Shown: positions 19,015 through 28,600 of the stretch, piece by piece | Numbering within the stretch: position 1 is the stretch's first letter | How the letters are laid out: the number at the start of each line of letters is the position of its first letter | NCBI RefSeq assembly: GCF_003400205.1 | Contig: NZ_QUQV01000005.1 | Span: 186,001-250,000, forward strand | Direction: 5' to 3' | Length of the DNA: 64,000 nucleotides | DNA from: Bacillus sp. HNG | GTDB taxonomy: Bacteria; Bacillota; Bacilli; Bacillales; Bacillaceae_L | Program-made: the position numbers and the translations under genes | The notes under the pieces: generated by a model | Databases searched by the model: none | What the model was told of the DNA's origin: nothing | What the model saw: the letters and a program-made list of their open reading frames with translations, nothing else

Positions 19015-19616
19015 TTTTCAACGCCACCCTTCTTCACTCTTCGATGATAAAAATAACGGTCAATTAATACCGCACCAATTGCTGAAATTAAGGTTACGAT
19101 AAGAGTTGGACCTACTATATCAGTTGGGTTTGTAGATTCATAGGTCATCCTAATTGCAATGACTGTAGTAGGAACAAGCGTTACACTTGCTGTATTAATT
19201 GCTAGAAAAGTAACCATTGAGCGACTTGCGGAGGTTTTCCCGCCATTTAGCACTCTTAGTTGCTCCATCGCTTTAATTCCCATTGGTGTAGCAGCATTGC
19301 CAAGTCCAAACATATTCGCAATCATGTTTGAAAGCATATACCCCATTGCCGGATGGTCGACTGGCACCTCAGGAAACAAGCGACTAACAAGAGGTCGAAA
19401 TAATTTGGACAGTTTTTCTAATAAGCCTGCCTCTTGTGCAATTCTCATCAGTCCTAACCAGAAAACAAGCACACTTATTAAGCCTATACAAATAGTGACT
19501 GCTTCTGAAGCTCCCTTAAAAATTGCTTCATTTACCTCGTCCATCGTTCCGTTTACGATTGCAAAGATAATCCCGATAATTGTCATAGCTACCCATATAA
19601 TATTTACCATCGTCAT
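19011..19616 (-). CDS. spmA: Spore maturation protein A
   Basis: A 201-residue membrane protein with a Gate-domain architecture like SpmB (MIANMFGLGNAATPMGIKAM, then FLAINTASVTLVPTTVIAIR). It acts with SpmB and DacB in cortex maturation and core dehydration. The ATGA overlaps with both dacB and spmB make this a tightly coupled operon. Confidence 0.95.
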   Translation of the reverse strand: MTMVNIIWVAMTIIGIIFAIVNGTMDEVNEAIFKGASEAVTICIGLISVLVFWLGLMRIAQEAGLLEKLSKLFRPLVSRLFPEVPVDHPAMGYMLSNMIANMFGLGNAATPMGIKAMEQLRVLNGGKTSASRSMVTFLAINTASVTLVPTTVIAIRMTYESTNPTDIVGPTLIVTLISAIGAVLIDRYFYHRRVKKGGVEK

Positions 19617-20758
19617 TTAACCCCTAAAATTACTAAAAAAATACTTTTCACTGTTTCCCAAAATGTTATCTTTGGTCTGTCTACATTGCCATTATCAAAA
19701 TAGATAGGCATTTCCTCTATTGTCTTATCACCAAGATTAACAGTAAGTGTACCCACTATATCAGGGACATTTTCTGGTTTCCGCCATTCCCGATTTTCAG
19801 GTTCAAGCAATTCAACATCAATCTTAATCTCTTTTTTCTCTTCTGAGGTCAAGGGATACATAAAATCATGATCGACAAACACTTTACCTTTATAAAAACT
19901 GCTGTCTGTTTGCAGATAACCTTCCTCTACAACCTTAACTAATTCATACCTTTCAAATGCTCCGTTAAACATATTCATATGATCATTCCAGTCATCAGAA
20001 GCATTAATTGTGACAGCAATTAAATCAATTCCATCCTTTGAAGCTGTTGAGACTAAGGTACGTTTTGCACGCTTTGTATATCCTGTTTTCCCTCCTGTGC
20101 TATATGGATAAAGCTTTGTTAAAAGCTTATTTTTATTTCTCCAAACTCGATCCCACTTTTCAGTCGGATTCGGTGCGCGGTGTACTTTTGTACCGGCAAT
20201 CTCCCTATATTTTTCATTCATCATCGCATATCTTGTTAAAATCGCCATATCGTATGCCGATGAAAAATGATTTTCATGATCATCCAATCCATGGGGGTTT
20301 GCAAATTCTGTATTTTGCATACCTATTTCTGCTGCCTTTTGATTCATCATAAAAACAAAGCCTTCTACACTACCACCTACATGTTCAGCAATAGCTACTG
20401 CAGAATCATTACCTGAACGTAACATTAGTCCATAGACCAAATCTTCAAGCTTTATTTGCTCGTTTGGTTTCAGGTATAAAGAAGAACCTTCTGTACGCAC
20501 TGCTTTATTACTTACTTTTACCATTTCATTCAGTTTTCCTGATTCAATGGCGATAATGGCCGTCATGATTTTTGTTATACTAGCAATTCTCATTCGTTGA
20601 TGGGCATTTTTTTCAAACAAAATTCTACCAGACTCTTGCTCTATTAAGATCGCACCTTTTGCGCTAACAGTAAGTGCACTCGCTTTTTGAGGAAGGAAGC
20701 CTATGAGAATCATAACAATGATGATAAGTGTAATAAATCTTTTGCGGAATAATGTCAT
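19613..20758 (-). CDS. dacB: D-alanyl-D-alanine carboxypeptidase DacB (PBP5*)
   Basis: 381 residues: a signal peptide (about 9-28), then a family S11 domain with SITKIM (Ser-x-x-Lys), SGNDSA (Ser-x-Asn) and KTGYTKRAKRTLVS (Lys-Thr-Gly). A C-terminal PBP5-type domain and a final hydrophobic tail for membrane association follow. It trims cortex stem peptides during sporulation and so sets cross-linking. First gene of dacB-spmA-spmB behind a sigma-E promoter. Distinct from the second copy, dacF, at 40204. Confidence 0.95.
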   Translation of the reverse strand: MTLFRKRFITLIIIVMILIGFLPQKASALTVSAKGAILIEQESGRILFEKNAHQRMRIASITKIMTAIIAIESGKLNEMVKVSNKAVRTEGSSLYLKPNEQIKLEDLVYGLMLRSGNDSAVAIAEHVGGSVEGFVFMMNQKAAEIGMQNTEFANPHGLDDHENHFSSAYDMAILTRYAMMNEKYREIAGTKVHRAPNPTEKWDRVWRNKNKLLTKLYPYSTGGKTGYTKRAKRTLVSTASKDGIDLIAVTINASDDWNDHMNMFNGAFERYELVKVVEEGYLQTDSSFYKGKVFVDHDFMYPLTSEEKKEIKIDVELLEPENREWRKPENVPDIVGTLTVNLGDKTIEEMPIYFDNGNVDRPKITFWETVKSIFLVILGVK

Positions 20759-20789
20759 TCGATCCCCGTCCCTTTTGCCGTTTTGTAAA

Positions 20790-20819
20790 AGTGTATGCAG
20801 AACATGTCCACCTATATGA
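20790..20819 (-). promoter_or_regulatory. Sigma-E promoter of dacB-spmAB
   Basis: Minus strand: TCATATA (20819-20813), a 15-base spacer and CATACACT (20797-20790), an exact fit to CATACAnT. dacB is a known sigma-E gene in B. subtilis. Confidence 0.8.
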
Positions 20820-20845
20820 ATAAAATATGTACAAACTACGAAAAA

Positions 20846-20870
20846 CGCTAGGCCCTGGAACTAGACACCA
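20846..20870 (-). repeat. Fragment of dispersed Bacillus intergenic repeat, copy A
   Basis: On the minus strand it reads TGTCTAGTTCCAGGGCC followed by TAGCG. It shares TGTCTAGTTCCAG with copy B at 40128-40190. Similar TGTCTAGCTCCAGCGCC repeats are, as I recall, scattered through many Bacillaceae genomes. The function is unknown. Confidence 0.6.
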
Positions 20871-20882
20871 AAAACTGGTCAC

Positions 20883-20909
20883 AAAAAAACTGACCAAGGC
20901 CAGGTCAGT
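20883..20909 (-). terminator. Terminator of sodF
   Basis: Arms ACTGACC and GGTCAGT with a 7-base loop and a T7 tail on the minus strand, 14 bases past the sod stop. Confidence 0.88.
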
Positions 20910-20923
20910 ACACAAAAAAGTTG

Positions 20924-21799
20924 TTAATATTGCTTCCATTGAAGTTTTGATGCTTCATTAAATCGGTGTTCAACTTCATCCCAATTTATGATATTCCACC
21001 AATTTTTCACATAGTCTGCACGAACATTTTTATACTGAAGATAATAGGCATGTTCCCAAACATCTAGAACAAGTAGTGGAATTGTATCCCACTGGGTCAA
21101 AAATTGATGACGTTCCGCCTGTAGGATTTCTAAGTGACAAGCCCTTGGTGACCATACTAATATAGCCCAACCTACGCCTTCCACCTTATTTGCAGATTCA
21201 CTGAAATGTCTCTTAAAGACTTCAAAGCTGCCAAAATCCCTATTAATCTGGCGTAGTAATTCGCGACCTGGCATTCCTCCACCCTTTGGCTTCATCACAT
21301 TCCAAAAAATCGTATGCAAATAATGTCCTGAACCATGAAATGCAGCTTCTCTTTCCCAATGCTTCAGTAAGTCATAATCACCAGTGTCACGAGCCTTTTC
21401 CATCATTTTCTCAGCCTTGTTTAAACCGTCCACATAGCTCTTATGATGCTTATCATGATGGAGTATCATGATCTCCCTAGAGATATAAGGCTCTAATGCA
21501 TCATATTCATATGGGAGCGGTGGCAATCTATGCTGTCCAATTCCCACTCTTCTTGTCTCTTGTAAATCCTCATTTTCATCAACTTGTTCTGCAAATCGTA
21601 AACTAGTACGATAAAGGTTCTCTACCTCAGCCTGCAATTCTAGTACATTAGTTGGCGTTCCCTTGCCAACTGCATCAAGGATATTTGAAAACTTTAATAG
21701 TTCCAATTGAAGGTTTTCATTCCGTTCATTTTCAAATTGTCTTTTCAATTCCAAAAACCAACTCTTCACATCTTCCACATACTTTTCAGGGGTTCCCAT
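20924..21799 (-). CDS. sodF: Fe/Mn superoxide dismutase with N-terminal extension
   Basis: 291 residues. Residues 1 to about 90 are a helical, Glu/Leu-rich extension; the rest is an Fe/Mn SOD starting at LPPLPYEYDALEPYI. The metal ligands are recognisable: His in MILHHDKHH, His in GSGHYLHTIFWN, and the Asp-x-x-x-His pair in LDVWEHAYYLQYKN. Bacillus SodF proteins have the same extended form (about 280 residues). It removes superoxide; the role of the extension is not known. Whether it uses Fe or Mn cannot be told by eye. It is monocistronic, with its own terminator. Confidence 0.85.
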   Translation of the reverse strand: MGTPEKYVEDVKSWFLELKRQFENERNENLQLELLKFSNILDAVGKGTPTNVLELQAEVENLYRTSLRFAEQVDENEDLQETRRVGIGQHRLPPLPYEYDALEPYISREIMILHHDKHHKSYVDGLNKAEKMMEKARDTGDYDLLKHWEREAAFHGSGHYLHTIFWNVMKPKGGGMPGRELLRQINRDFGSFEVFKRHFSESANKVEGVGWAILVWSPRACHLEILQAERHQFLTQWDTIPLLVLDVWEHAYYLQYKNVRADYVKNWWNIINWDEVEHRFNEASKLQWKQY

Positions 21800-22009
21800 C
21801 CTAATCCTCCCTCGTTTTTAATCGTCAATATCGTATGCGTTTACCCCATTTTCGTGACTTACACATAAAGAATTAAAACAGGATGATTCACCCATCATTC
21901 CTTTTCTACATACAGATACTGTAGAAAACTTGGCGAATGCCTATTTTTATTTGAATTGGAAAGCCGTTTGTTTCGTTACGTATGGATATATATTGGGAGG
22001 TATGAAAAA

Positions 22010-22822
22010 GTGAATCGTTCATTTCAGGAGGAAGCCTTATTTGAAACTCAGTTTTGGATGCAGGTTCTAGGTGACCATAGTCGATTTATACACGATTCTT
22101 TGGCACCGAGTGAAAAAGAAAGAATTACAAAATCACAACAATTTATCACCGTATTTGATCGTTTATTGGATTCAACAAGAGAACCCTTACAACCAAATCA
22201 AATGACTACCATTATCCAAAAGGGAAGAACTGCCGCAGAACAACTTCGCAAGTTAAAATTAGATATTATTAAAAATCAGTTAGTCGGGAAAGTAAAAATC
22301 AGTCTTTCTCCTTCTTTTATTAATCATATGGTCAATGAATTAGAGGAATGGTTACGTGTATCTAGCTTTTTAGTCGAAGGTAAAAATGTACCATATACAC
22401 ATGCACTTCATCACCACCTTATTTGGCTTTTAGATGCCGCCGGACATGCAGGTGGAATTGTATCGAACCTAGACAGAGTTGAAAAAGAATTAATTCAAAA
22501 GAGCGAGAAATTCGTAAAGGAATGGGAAGAATTTTACTTAAAAGCCGTTGAAATGGTTGGTTTTTTACGTACAAGTCAATATGAATTCCCTGCACTTTCC
22601 CGATTTAATAATGATGTAGAAATCGAAATGAAAATCTTTAAAGGCTTCTTGGAAGAATTGGAAGAAATGGAATTAAATAAAGAAATTTTAGGGGTCCTTA
22701 CTCCCCTCATGGCCGACCATATGGCAAGGGAGGAATGCTATTATTTAATCAAATTAGCGCAAGCCACAAAAGAGACCAATCCACATAATTGTGACCCGAC
22801 AAAGCCTCGTGTTCAAGAATAA
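22010..22822 (+). CDS. DUF2935 domain protein
   Basis: About 270 residues from a GTG at 22010 that has GGGAGG 9 bases upstream (an earlier in-frame ATG at 21956 lacks one). It is all-helical. Each half begins with a Glu/His-containing helix pattern, EEALFETQFWMQVLGDHSRF in the first and LLDAAGHAGGIV / MADHMAREECYYL in the second, reminiscent of a ferritin-like or hemerythrin-like four-helix bundle, as in DUF2935 proteins of Bacillus and Clostridium. The conserved Glu/His suggest metal binding, but no function is established. Confidence 0.75.
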   Translation: MNRSFQEEALFETQFWMQVLGDHSRFIHDSLAPSEKERITKSQQFITVFDRLLDSTREPLQPNQMTTIIQKGRTAAEQLRKLKLDIIKNQLVGKVKISLSPSFINHMVNELEEWLRVSSFLVEGKNVPYTHALHHHLIWLLDAAGHAGGIVSNLDRVEKELIQKSEKFVKEWEEFYLKAVEMVGFLRTSQYEFPALSRFNNDVEIEMKIFKGFLEELEEMELNKEILGVLTPLMADHMAREECYYLIKLAQATKETNPHNCDPTKPRVQE

Positions 22823-22827
22823 AAGAA

Positions 22828-22860
22828 AACCCCAATTGCGTAAATTCTTCAATTGGGGTT
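22828..22860. terminator. Bidirectional terminator between DUF2935 gene and ypuI
   Basis: Perfect 11-bp arms AACCCCAATTG and CAATTGGGGTT between two convergent genes, followed by a T run on the plus strand. Confidence 0.88.
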
Positions 22861-22866
22861 CGATTT

Positions 22867-23283
22867 TTATGTTTGTTGAATAAATTCTATTGGTGATTTT
22901 AATTCATAGCCATTTTTGTGATGGAGATGTGTAAAGATTTCTTTTAGTCTATCAAAATGAAGCCCTTTAAAATGTTCTTCAAATTGGTTTTGCTCATTTA
23001 AATATACACGTTTACGATGACGATACTCAGGATTCTTAAGCAAGCAAACTAGAGCTACAAGATCTTTGAAGTAAACATCATTTGCATCAATTTTATAAAC
23101 TGGGTCTTCGGTAAAAGGAGTAAATGATGTAAATTGTTCTTCGAAATAACGCAAATAAAGTATCTGTAAAGTTCTTTCCTCTCCATCTACCATATATGTT
23201 ACTTCAGATTGGTTAAAAAAGTCCTCAAACGTATTTTTTAACGTTTTTTCAAGTTCAAATCCACTACATTGTTTAATTAACAC
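22867..23283 (-). CDS. ypuI: YpuI-like protein (DUF3907 type)
   Basis: About 138 residues from a GTG at 23283, preceded by GTGGGGTGG; a TTG at 23313 is possible but lacks a ribosome binding site. No catalytic motif is visible. It lies immediately downstream of scpB on the same strand, and in B. subtilis ypuI lies between scpB and dacB, so the name rests mostly on position and on my memory of the family. Function unknown. Confidence 0.7.
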   Translation of the reverse strand: MLIKQCSGFELEKTLKNTFEDFFNQSEVTYMVDGEERTLQILYLRYFEEQFTSFTPFTEDPVYKIDANDVYFKDLVALVCLLKNPEYRHRKRVYLNEQNQFEEHFKGLHFDRLKEIFTHLHHKNGYELKSPIEFIQQT

Positions 23284-23357
23284 ATTTCCACCCCACTCGC
23301 CACGATTTTCCAACTAGATTATCTACATATTACCATATATAGCATAGTGAAGGTGAA

Positions 23358-23948
23358 CTAATTTGAATCTTCTATCGTTTCTTGAAATCTTTCAAAGAAG
23401 AGGTCTGCCTCCTCCTGAACGTACTGTTCATCTATTTTTTCAGGAAGTGGAGGCAATTCTTCCAATGTCTTTAATCCAAAATACTCTAAGAAATCTTTCG
23501 TTGTGCCATATAAAATAGCTCTTCCTGTACCTTCAACACGCCCGACCTCTTTAATCAAAACTTTTGCCATTAAGGTATGGATCGGTCTTTCCGTCTTCAC
23601 CCCACGAATTTCTTCGATTTCTGCACGAGTAATTGGCTGACGATAAGCAATGATCGCAAGTGTCTCTAATGCAGCCTGTGATAATGAGGTCGAAGTGGGT
23701 GATTCTACTAGTTTTTTCAAATAACCGGCATGTTCTTTTTTTGTCGTTAGTTGATAAGTACCAGCAACCTCAACTAGATTTATGCCCCGACCAGTTTTAC
23801 TATAATCGTTTTTTAATTCTCCTACAATGTCCAAAACAGTGCTCTCACTTATTTCTAAAACCATTGCCATTTGTTTTAATGTCAACCCTTCGTCTCCGGC
23901 TGCAAACAGCAACCCTTCGACAATGGCTTTCCAATCAACTAATTTCAT
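23358..23948 (-). CDS. scpB: Segregation and condensation protein ScpB
   Basis: 196 residues with two winged-helix domains. The diagnostic ScpB block [27 protein letters not shown] lies in the middle (quoted here only as [20 protein letters not shown] and onwards). It is the kleisin-binding subunit of the SMC-ScpA-ScpB condensin. It starts 2 bases after scpA ends. Confidence 0.97.
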   Translation of the reverse strand: MKLVDWKAIVEGLLFAAGDEGLTLKQMAMVLEISESTVLDIVGELKNDYSKTGRGINLVEVAGTYQLTTKKEHAGYLKKLVESPTSTSLSQAALETLAIIAYRQPITRAEIEEIRGVKTERPIHTLMAKVLIKEVGRVEGTGRAILYGTTKDFLEYFGLKTLEELPPLPEKIDEQYVQEEADLFFERFQETIEDSN

Positions 23949-23950
23949 TA

Positions 23951-24712
23951 CTAAAAATCCCTTTCCATACTCGATATATAAATTTCTGAAAAATTGTTCT
24001 GCTGTTCAATAAATACAGCATTTTTCTTCATTAATTCAAGAAGTGCAAGGAATGTCACAACAATATGGTTTTTATCATGATATGGAAAAAGCTCTGTGAA
24101 TTTCTTTTTTCCACGGTAGCCCTTTAATTCATTAATAATTTCTTCCATCCTTTTTTCGATGGGTATTTCTTGTCTTGTAATTCTTGTTGATAAAGGCTTC
24201 TGCAATTTTTTACGACGCATAAGCTTTTGAAAAGCTCCAAGCATGTCATAGAGATTGACATCTAACGAATAATTGTTGGAGACATCCTTCGTGAATTCAC
24301 TTAAATCACTTGGAGGCTTTGTAAACAATTGGGAACGCTCTTCTTCTAGATGCTTCAGATCTTCTGCAGCATTTTTATATTTACGATATTCAATCAGTCG
24401 GTTCATCAGGTCTTCACGCGGATCCTCTTCATAATCAAACTCTGAGTCACCATCGAAAAGCTCCTCTTCTTGTTTTGGAAGCAACATTTTACTTTTTATT
24501 GCTAATAGTGTCGCGGCCATAACAAGGTATTCACTTGCAATATCTAATTGTAACACTTTCATTGCATGTATATACATTAAGTATTGTTCTGTAATTTCCG
24601 CAACTGGTATATCGTAAATATCAATTTCTAATCGATTGATTAAATGTAAAAGAAGGTCTAATGGACCTTCAAAAGAGTCAATTTTTACGCTGTAATGTAA
24701 GTCCACGCTCAT
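23951..24712 (-). CDS. scpA: Segregation and condensation protein ScpA (kleisin)
   Basis: 253 residues. The N-terminal kleisin motif [12 protein letters not shown] (about 14-25) binds the SMC neck, an acidic middle follows, and the C-terminal winged helix contains [12 protein letters not shown]. It bridges SMC heads and carries ScpB, organising the nucleoid. First gene of scpA-scpB, followed by ypuI. Confidence 0.97.
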   Translation of the reverse strand: MSVDLHYSVKIDSFEGPLDLLLHLINRLEIDIYDIPVAEITEQYLMYIHAMKVLQLDIASEYLVMAATLLAIKSKMLLPKQEEELFDGDSEFDYEEDPREDLMNRLIEYRKYKNAAEDLKHLEEERSQLFTKPPSDLSEFTKDVSNNYSLDVNLYDMLGAFQKLMRRKKLQKPLSTRITRQEIPIEKRMEEIINELKGYRGKKKFTELFPYHDKNHIVVTFLALLELMKKNAVFIEQQNNFSEIYISSMERDF

Positions 24713-24864
24713 CTCACCAAAAATACCCTTCTTGACATATTCATATTCTTATATTTTAACACAAGTATTAGTATAGAACATATTAACCATTCAAGCCATA
24801 TCTGGATTTTGGATATTTACACCAAATATTTTTAAAAAATGAGCGTGAATAAGGACACCCGCCC

Positions 24865-24893
24865 ACACAAGTAATCATAAAAGTCATACTATA
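24865..24893 (+). promoter_or_regulatory. Candidate sigma-K promoter for the YjcZ-type gene
   Basis: CATACTATA (24885-24893) is an exact CATAnnnTA sigma-K -10, and an ACAC (24865-24868) lies 16 bases upstream as the -35. The downstream mini-gene belongs to a family linked with sporulation. Confidence 0.5.
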
Positions 24894-24928
24894 ACTGTGT
24901 AACCAAGAAACTTAAGGAGGTATTTTAA

Positions 24929-25018
24929 ATGAGTGGTGGATACTTTTTTGGAGGCGGATTTGCCTTAATCGTAGTATTGTTTATTCTTTTAGTTATCGTT
25001 GGTGCAGCTTGGTTTTAA
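24929..25018 (+). CDS. YjcZ-family sporulation mini-protein
   Basis: 29 residues: a Gly/Phe-rich start (MSGGYFFGGGFALIVV) followed by a single hydrophobic helix ending GAAWF. This is the pattern of the YjcZ/YczN-type small membrane proteins of Bacillus, many of which appear in spores. A strong AAGGAGG lies 8 bases before the ATG, and a strong terminator follows, so it forms its own transcription unit. No function is known. Confidence 0.85.
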   Translation: MSGGYFFGGGFALIVVLFILLVIVGAAWF

Positions 25019-25037
25019 TTAATCACTGAAAATGACG

Positions 25038-25075
25038 ATAAAGTGTTCAGCATTTTGCTGAACACTTTATTTTTT
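25038..25075 (+). terminator. Terminator of the YjcZ-type gene
   Basis: 15-bp arms ATAAAGTGTTCAGCA and TGCTGAACACTTTAT with a 3-base loop and a T run. Confidence 0.95.
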
Positions 25076-25143
25076 CCATGTAATGGATACAATGAATATG
25101 TTAAACTACACTTACATAGTGTTAAAAGGATGTGTGATTACCC

Positions 25144-25672
25144 TTGTATCCACAAGCATTTATTGAATATTTAATTCATTTCCACTGTGAACGGGACTAT
25201 TTTGAATGCCATGAGGTTTTGGAAGAACATTGGAAAGAAGATCATGTTCCTGAAAGAAAGAAATATTGGGTAGGTTTAATTCAAATTGCCGTGTCATTTT
25301 ATCACTATCGCCGTGGGAATAGAGCAGGTGCCCTCAAAATGATGAAGAGTGCACTAAAGATTTGTAAAGAGCAGAAATCCGAGTTGGTAAAGTTAGGATT
25401 TCAAGCTGATGAACTAATTGAACTTTTACAAAAGAAATTTTATGAGATTGAAAACGGCACTCCCTATGAAAGTATAAACTTACCTTTAACCGATAAAAAT
25501 CTCCTTGCAACCTGTAAATACCAGGCTACTAAATCAGGAAAATCATGGGGGAAAGAAAGTGATCTTTCAAATAAGGAAATAATCCATAAACACAGATTAC
25601 GAGACAGAAGCGAGATAATTACCGAACGGGAAAAACAATTCCTTTTAAAGCAGAAAAATCGAAACAGAAATT

Positions 25673-25674
<2 letters not shown>
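25144..25674 (+). CDS. ypuF: DUF309 protein YpuF
   Basis: 176 residues from a TTG start, the first possible start after an in-frame stop, with AAGGA upstream. The DUF309 signature is FHCERDYFECHEVLEEHWK, rich in Glu/His/Cys, followed by LIQIAVSFYHYRRGNRAGA. It is helical; the His and Glu residues suggest metal binding, but no activity is established. A Lys/Arg-rich tail of about 40 residues extends beyond the domain. B. subtilis ypuF is at the same place between rib and scp. Confidence 0.85.
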
Positions 25675-26072
<398 letters not shown>

Positions 26073-26241
26073 TCATTATCGAAAAACTTTCCAAATAGTA
26101 TATCCATTACTACTTTTGGACTAACCCTAATACATTTATTAAGAGTACCATTATCCCAGTTATTTTTCCATAGTCTTTTTGGAATACCCTTAAATTTAAA
26201 TTATATCCAAAACCTTCCAATTCCATACAAATTTTCGTGAA

Positions 26242-26712
26242 TTATTCAAATGAACGTGCTAAATTCGCCATTTCAATTGCAGATACAGCAGAATCCCATC
26301 CTTTATTTCCTGCTTTGGTTCCCGCTCTTTCGATTGCTTGTTCAATTGTATCAGTTGTTAAAACGCCAAACATGACTGGTTTTCCAGTCGCTAATGCAGT
26401 TGCGGCCAATCCTTTTGCGACTTCGTTACAAACAAAATCATAGTGGGAAGTAGAGCCTCTAATGACAGTACCTAACGCAATTACAGCATCATATTTACTT
26501 GAATCAGCCATCTTTTTAGCTATTAAAGGGATTTCAAATGCACCCGGAACCCAAGCAATTTCAACATCCTCATCTGCAACTCCATGTCTCTTGAGTGCAT
26601 CGAGTGAGCCGCTTAATAATTTTGCTGTGATGAATTCATTAAAACGCGCAACTACAATCCCTACTCTTAAACCTGTTCCAACTAAATGTCCTTCATAAAT
26701 TTTATTCATCAT
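26242..26712 (-). CDS. ribH: 6,7-dimethyl-8-ribityllumazine synthase (beta subunit)
   Basis: 156 residues. Substrate-site blocks are [43 protein letters not shown] and [13 protein letters not shown], all typical of lumazine synthase. It condenses 5-amino-6-ribitylamino-uracil with dihydroxybutanone phosphate to the lumazine precursor of riboflavin and usually forms a 60-mer capsid. Fourth gene of the rib operon. Confidence 0.97.
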   Translation of the reverse strand: MMNKIYEGHLVGTGLRVGIVVARFNEFITAKLLSGSLDALKRHGVADEDVEIAWVPGAFEIPLIAKKMADSSKYDAVIALGTVIRGSTSHYDFVCNEVAKGLAATALATGKPVMFGVLTTDTIEQAIERAGTKAGNKGWDSAVSAIEMANLARSFE

Positions 26713-26746
26713 TTGCCTCCTATGTTATCAGTTATTGTTCATTTTT

Positions 26747-27916
26747 TTAAAAATGTAGTATATGGCCTACATTTTTATTTCTGTTTTTTCCTTCCAACTC
26801 AAATGGAATCCGATCGACAACTTCTAATCCATATCCCTCAAGACCAGTTATTTTTCTAGGGTTATTCGTTAAAAGCTTCATTTTTTTAATCCCTAAATCC
26901 CTAAGGATTTGAGCTCCAATTCCATAATCCCTTAATTCAGGTAAAACTCCAGGATTTTTATTTATTTCGTCTGTTTCTTGCCCTTCTACTTTACGTTGAT
27001 AGGCACGCATTTTGTTTATTAAACCATCGTCCTTACTTTCTTGACGCATATATAAAAGTACACCTGACTCCGCTTGCTTTATTTGTTGTAATGCCGCATG
27101 AAGCTGTGATCCGCATTTGCATTGTTTTGATCCGAATACATCTCCAGTTAAACATGCTGAATGTACTCTTACCAGCATTGGTTCTGTTTCTTTAATCTCA
27201 CCTTTAACAAGTGCAACATGTTCTTTTCCATCAACAAGACTTGAGTATCCAATTGCTTTGAAATCACCATATTCAGTTGGTAATGAAACCTCAACTTCTC
27301 TTTTTACAAGCTTTTCCTTTTGATTCCGATAACGAATTAATTCTTCAATCGTAATCATTTTTAGGTTGAATTCATCTGCAATTTTTCGCAAATCATGAAC
27401 CCTTGCCATGGTTCCGTCCTCTTTCACAATTTCACAGATCACCCCAGCAGGTTCTGACCCACATAAAGTCGCTAAGTCTACAGCAGCTTCTGTATGACCT
27501 GCCCTGCGGAGAACCCCCCCTTCCTTTGCAATTAAAGGAAAGACATGACCAGGTCTTTTGAAATCTGACGCTTTTGATTGTGGGTTAAGCAGCTCCATTA
27601 TTGTTGTTGATCGTTCGATAGCACTTATCCCTGTTGTTGTCGTTTTATGATCAATACTCACTGTAAAGGCAGTGCCATGTGGGTCTGTATTATGCAAAAC
27701 CATTGGATCAAGATCTAATTTTTTAGCTAACGACTTTGAAATAGGCGTACATACAAGTCCACGGCCATGCGTGATCATAAAATTAATGATATCTGGGGTT
27801 GCTTTTTCAGCAATTGCTATAAAATCTCCTTCATTTTCACGATCTTCATCGTCACACACAATGATTACTTTTCCTTGTTTTAGGTCGGCAAGAGCATCTT
27901 CAATTGGATCAAACAT
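26747..27916 (-). CDS. ribBA: Bifunctional DHBP synthase / GTP cyclohydrolase II RibBA
   Basis: 389 residues. Residues 1 to about 205 form 3,4-dihydroxy-2-butanone-4-phosphate synthase ([11 protein letters not shown] acidic site, [13 protein letters not shown]). Residues from about 206 on form GTP cyclohydrolase II, with the zinc site [17 protein letters not shown] and the downstream [13 protein letters not shown]. The two activities supply the two substrates of the riboflavin pathway. Called ribA in B. subtilis. Confidence 0.97.
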   Translation of the reverse strand: MFDPIEDALADLKQGKVIIVCDDEDRENEGDFIAIAEKATPDIINFMITHGRGLVCTPISKSLAKKLDLDPMVLHNTDPHGTAFTVSIDHKTTTTGISAIERSTTIMELLNPQSKASDFKRPGHVFPLIAKEGGVLRRAGHTEAAVDLATLCGSEPAGVICEIVKEDGTMARVHDLRKIADEFNLKMITIEELIRYRNQKEKLVKREVEVSLPTEYGDFKAIGYSSLVDGKEHVALVKGEIKETEPMLVRVHSACLTGDVFGSKQCKCGSQLHAALQQIKQAESGVLLYMRQESKDDGLINKMRAYQRKVEGQETDEINKNPGVLPELRDYGIGAQILRDLGIKKMKLLTNNPRKITGLEGYGLEVVDRIPFELEGKNRNKNVGHILHF

Positions 27917-27933
27917 TGTCGTCCCCCCCTTTT

Positions 27934-28590
27934 TTATTTAAATCCATGTTCTTCTAAAAAGCTAGCGGTAATCTTTGATTTCGTTACTTTTTCATGATTA
28001 AAAGATCGTTTCATGAACTGGCTAACGTACTTCCCGAGCATGTCACACTCAATGTTAACAATGTCTCCTACACCTTTATTACGTAAAATCGTTTCTGATA
28101 ATGTATGTGGGATCAAAGAGAGCGTAAATGTATTTCCTGTAAGACCGAAAATCGTTAAACTCGTCCCGTCTACTGCAACCGATCCTTTATATATCATAAA
28201 CTCAACAAGCTCTTCAGGTATTTCAATTTCATAGTACACGGCATTTCCTTTTGGTTCTTTTCGAACGATCTTTCCGATACCATCTACATGACCTGAAACG
28301 ATATGCCCTCCAAAACGTCCACCTGCAGTCATTGCTCTTTCTAGATTGACAGCATGATTTCGCTCTAAATCTCGTAAAGAAGTTGATTTCACCGTCTCTG
28401 GCATCACATCAACAGTGAAACCATCAGAAGTAAATTCCGTTACAGTTAAACAAACTCCATTGACCGAAATACTATCGCCTAAGTTTACATCCTCGAGAAT
28501 CTTTTTAGCTTGGATCACCATTTCAATGGAATCCTGTGAACCATTTATCGCTTTTACTTTCCCGATTTCTTCTACAATCCCTGTAAACAT
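27934..28590 (-). CDS. ribE: Riboflavin synthase (alpha subunit)
   Basis: 218 residues with two tandem lumazine-binding barrels: [12 protein letters not shown] with [12 protein letters not shown] in the first and [15 protein letters not shown] with [12 protein letters not shown] in the second. It dismutates two lumazines to riboflavin. It lies between ribD (10-base gap) and ribBA (17-base gap). Called ribB in older B. subtilis nomenclature. Confidence 0.97.
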   Translation of the reverse strand: MFTGIVEEIGKVKAINGSQDSIEMVIQAKKILEDVNLGDSISVNGVCLTVTEFTSDGFTVDVMPETVKSTSLRDLERNHAVNLERAMTAGGRFGGHIVSGHVDGIGKIVRKEPKGNAVYYEIEIPEELVEFMIYKGSVAVDGTSLTIFGLTGNTFTLSLIPHTLSETILRNKGVGDIVNIECDMLGKYVSQFMKRSFNHEKVTKSKITASFLEEHGFK

Positions 28591-28600
28591 TTTTTCACCT

